Below are positions 5,333-6,717 of a DNA stretch of 6,717 nucleotides, in pieces. The DNA is from Chthonomonadaceae bacterium (GTDB taxonomy: Bacteria > Armatimonadota > Chthonomonadetes > Chthonomonadales > Chthonomonadaceae): assembly GCA_025355115.1 (NCBI GenBank), contig JANXLO010000524.1, forward strand, positions 1-6,717, given 5' to 3'. Every line of letters starts with the position of its first letter. Position 1 is the stretch's first letter. A model generated the notes under the pieces. That model was not told where the DNA came from. It saw nothing but the letters and a program-made list of their open reading frames with translations, and made no database searches. Both the position numbers and the translations under genes were made by a program.

Positions 5333-6717
5333 TCAGTGCAGCAGGTCTATTTTCGCCTCTAGCGCAGTGGTGTCGTTGGCATTGGTGCGGTTGCGGCCCC
5401 AGCCGACGGCGAAATCCACTGTGTCACCGAGCCTGATGTTCAGCACGAGGCGAAAACGCTTCGCGCTCGACGCTCCAAATCCCACGACAGACTCCTCGAA
5501 AAGAGCAGACGTGCCGTGAAATATGTGGGTATCGGTCGACGCTGACTTCGAATCCGCGCCCTGAAATGCGCCCTCGATTCGGTAGCGTCCTTCGAGCGGG
5601 CACTTCCAGCGCACCACACTGTAAAATCCCTGCCAACTTGGGCGGAGTGTCAGCGCATTCGGCTCCCAGGTGATCGTCCCCTGAGAGATGGGCTTACCGA
5701 CACCATTATGCACAACCTCCGGATCCGGATTCCCCGGATAGCGGAGAATATCGACCCCGCCTGCTCCTTTGGCCCGCTCTTTGTACTCCTGAAATGAGAG
5801 CGGATTCGGCTTTGAATCGGCGGAGTAGAGGCCGTAGCTCCAGGCAGCATTCGGATTACCAGGGGCGTAGAAGTCCGCGGCCGCATCGAAAAGACCCTCG
5901 GCGTCGCCGTTGAAGAGAGCCTCGTTGATGATGGCGGTGTTGCCCTGAGTGTCCGTCACCGCGATCTCCGCTCCTGCGGGACTGCTGGCCAATCTCCTAG
6001 CTTCCTCGCGGCTATAACGAAGGGTCAGTGGGCTCCGCTCGAGATAGAGCTTGTACTGCCCGCCTTTCGGCGTGGAGTCGGCCCTGTCAAGCGGAGGCTT
6101 GAACTGGATGACGCGAACCCCATACGGCGCGACGACTACGATCGTCCTCGTCTTCGCCTCATACTTCACCTGCGGAGGCTGGGCCGTAAGAAAGATCTGC
6201 GGGTCGGGCTGAAACCAGGGATTGACACTCAGTCGGGCCGCATAAGGCACTTCCCAGAGCGAAATGGCGGCATCGGTGAAGACCACAGGCAACGGACTGA
6301 GTCGACTCGGCGGCTCGATCACCGTAAAGAAACGATTGAAGTGGTCGAAGCCTCGCGACATAATGCTTTCGACATCCGCCGAATGCTCCAATCCAAAGGT
6401 GTGCCCAAGCTCGTGCAGCGAGGAACCCATAGTCGTGGCCGCCAATGCCCATGCGACGCCTCTCCAGATGCTTTCCGTGCCGGCAGCCAGCGCGTTATTG
6501 ATCGGATCGGTGTCTGTAAAAGCCCGGTAGACGTCTCGTATGCCAACGGGCCAAGCCTGCAGGCCAATTGCCCCAAACATCGCCTGATGCCCTGCCCCCA
6601 GCGAGCCGCTGCCGTTGAGCGTGACGATGAGGCATTTGTTCTTCTCTTCGTTGAACTGCGCTCCCGTCCACGGATAGTACATCTGCCATAGGGTGTACGC
6701 GTCGAGTTTTTTCAACT
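5333..6717 (-). CDS. Zinc metallopeptidase with C-terminal beta-rich module, 5' end missing
   Basis: The frame is open through the right edge. The first possible start in it is a TTG at 6715, which is almost surely an internal Leu, so the true start lies outside. Counting from that codon, 460 residues are visible. HELGHTFGLEH at 101-111 is the extended HExxHxxGxxH zinc site, with E102 as catalytic base and H101, H105 and H111 as ligands. ADVESIMSRGFDHFNRFF (113-130) supplies the downstream Met (M119) expected for a metzincin Met-turn. This pair of motifs resembles the poorly known putative peptidase family typified by yeast YIL108W (Pfam Metallopep). A beta-rich region follows, and the last 128 residues or so (333-460) form a separate module ending in GDTVDFAVGWGRNRTNANDT, a pattern common in carbohydrate-binding-like tails of exported planctomycete-type proteins. 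The substrate is unknown. No signal peptide can be seen because the N-terminus is missing. The gene ends 45 bases before gatB. Confidence 0.85.
   Translation of the reverse strand, partial: LKKLDAYTLWQMYYPWTGAQFNEEKNKCLIVTLNGSGSLGAGHQAMFGAIGLQAWPVGIRDVYRAFTDTDPINNALAAGTESIWRGVAWALAATTMGSSLHELGHTFGLEHSADVESIMSRGFDHFNRFFTVIEPPSRLSPLPVVFTDAAISLWEVPYAARLSVNPWFQPDPQIFLTAQPPQVKYEAKTRTIVVVAPYGVRVIQFKPPLDRADSTPKGGQYKLYLERSPLTLRYSREEARRLASSPAGAEIAVTDTQGNTAIINEALFNGDAEGLFDAAADFYAPGNPNAAWSYGLYSADSKPNPLSFQEYKERAKGAGGVDILRYPGNPDPEVVHNGVGKPISQGTITWEPNALTLRPSWQGFYSVVRWKCPLEGRYRIEGAFQGADSKSASTDTHIFHGTSALFEESVVGFGASSAKRFRLVLNIRLGDTVDFAVGWGRNRTNANDTTALEAKIDLLH

Noticed and set aside
5311..5333. Short AGCTT/AAGCT repeat between the metallopeptidase gene and gatB
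   Set aside because: The stem has only 5 bp with a 13-base loop and no T run, which is within chance expectation.

Overview
The window is bacterial chromosomal DNA of moderately high GC content. It carries six protein-coding genes, all on the minus strand and closely packed, so transcription runs from the right end (6717) to the left end (1). Several starts have good Shine-Dalgarno sites (AAGGAG, GAGGGAG). The mix of a GatB, a DinB-fold protein, secreted HEAT and TPR repeat proteins and a secreted-type metallopeptidase with a carbohydrate-binding-like tail suggests a free-living environmental bacterium. A deep-branching phylum such as Armatimonadota, Planctomycetota or Acidobacteriota would fit, but this is an impression from gene style and not a demonstrated placement. 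I saw no phage, transposon, CRISPR, tRNA or rRNA signature.

Layout in transcription order. (1) 6717-5333: the 3' part of a zinc metallopeptidase gene with a HELGHTFGLEH motif; its beginning lies outside the window. (2) 5287-3833: gatB, subunit B of the tRNA-dependent amidotransferase, complete. A perfect 12-bp inverted repeat straddles its stop codon. (3) 3798-3349: a DinB-superfamily four-helix protein with a strong ribosome binding site. A short hairpin follows it at 3338-3310. (4) 3271-2075: an exported protein made almost wholly of HEAT repeats. (5) 2063-1341: an exported TPR protein whose ribosome binding site overlaps the stop codon of the HEAT gene. (6) 1286-996: a small YggT-family membrane protein, probably starting at GTG. 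(7) 905-1: an open frame that runs off the left edge and codes for an unrecognised membrane protein of at least 301 residues. With the two partial genes at the edges, this makes seven coding features, five of them complete.

The genes do not form one obvious pathway. GatB is housekeeping (translation fidelity). HEAT-TPR-YggT looks like a real transcriptional unit, because the junctions are very tight and all three products are exported or membrane-bound; it may form an envelope scaffold or assembly module. No intergenic gap exceeds 90 bases. I found no convincing new defence or mobile system. The most unusual items are the left-edge membrane protein, the metallopeptidase and its tail module, and the inverted repeat over the gatB stop codon.
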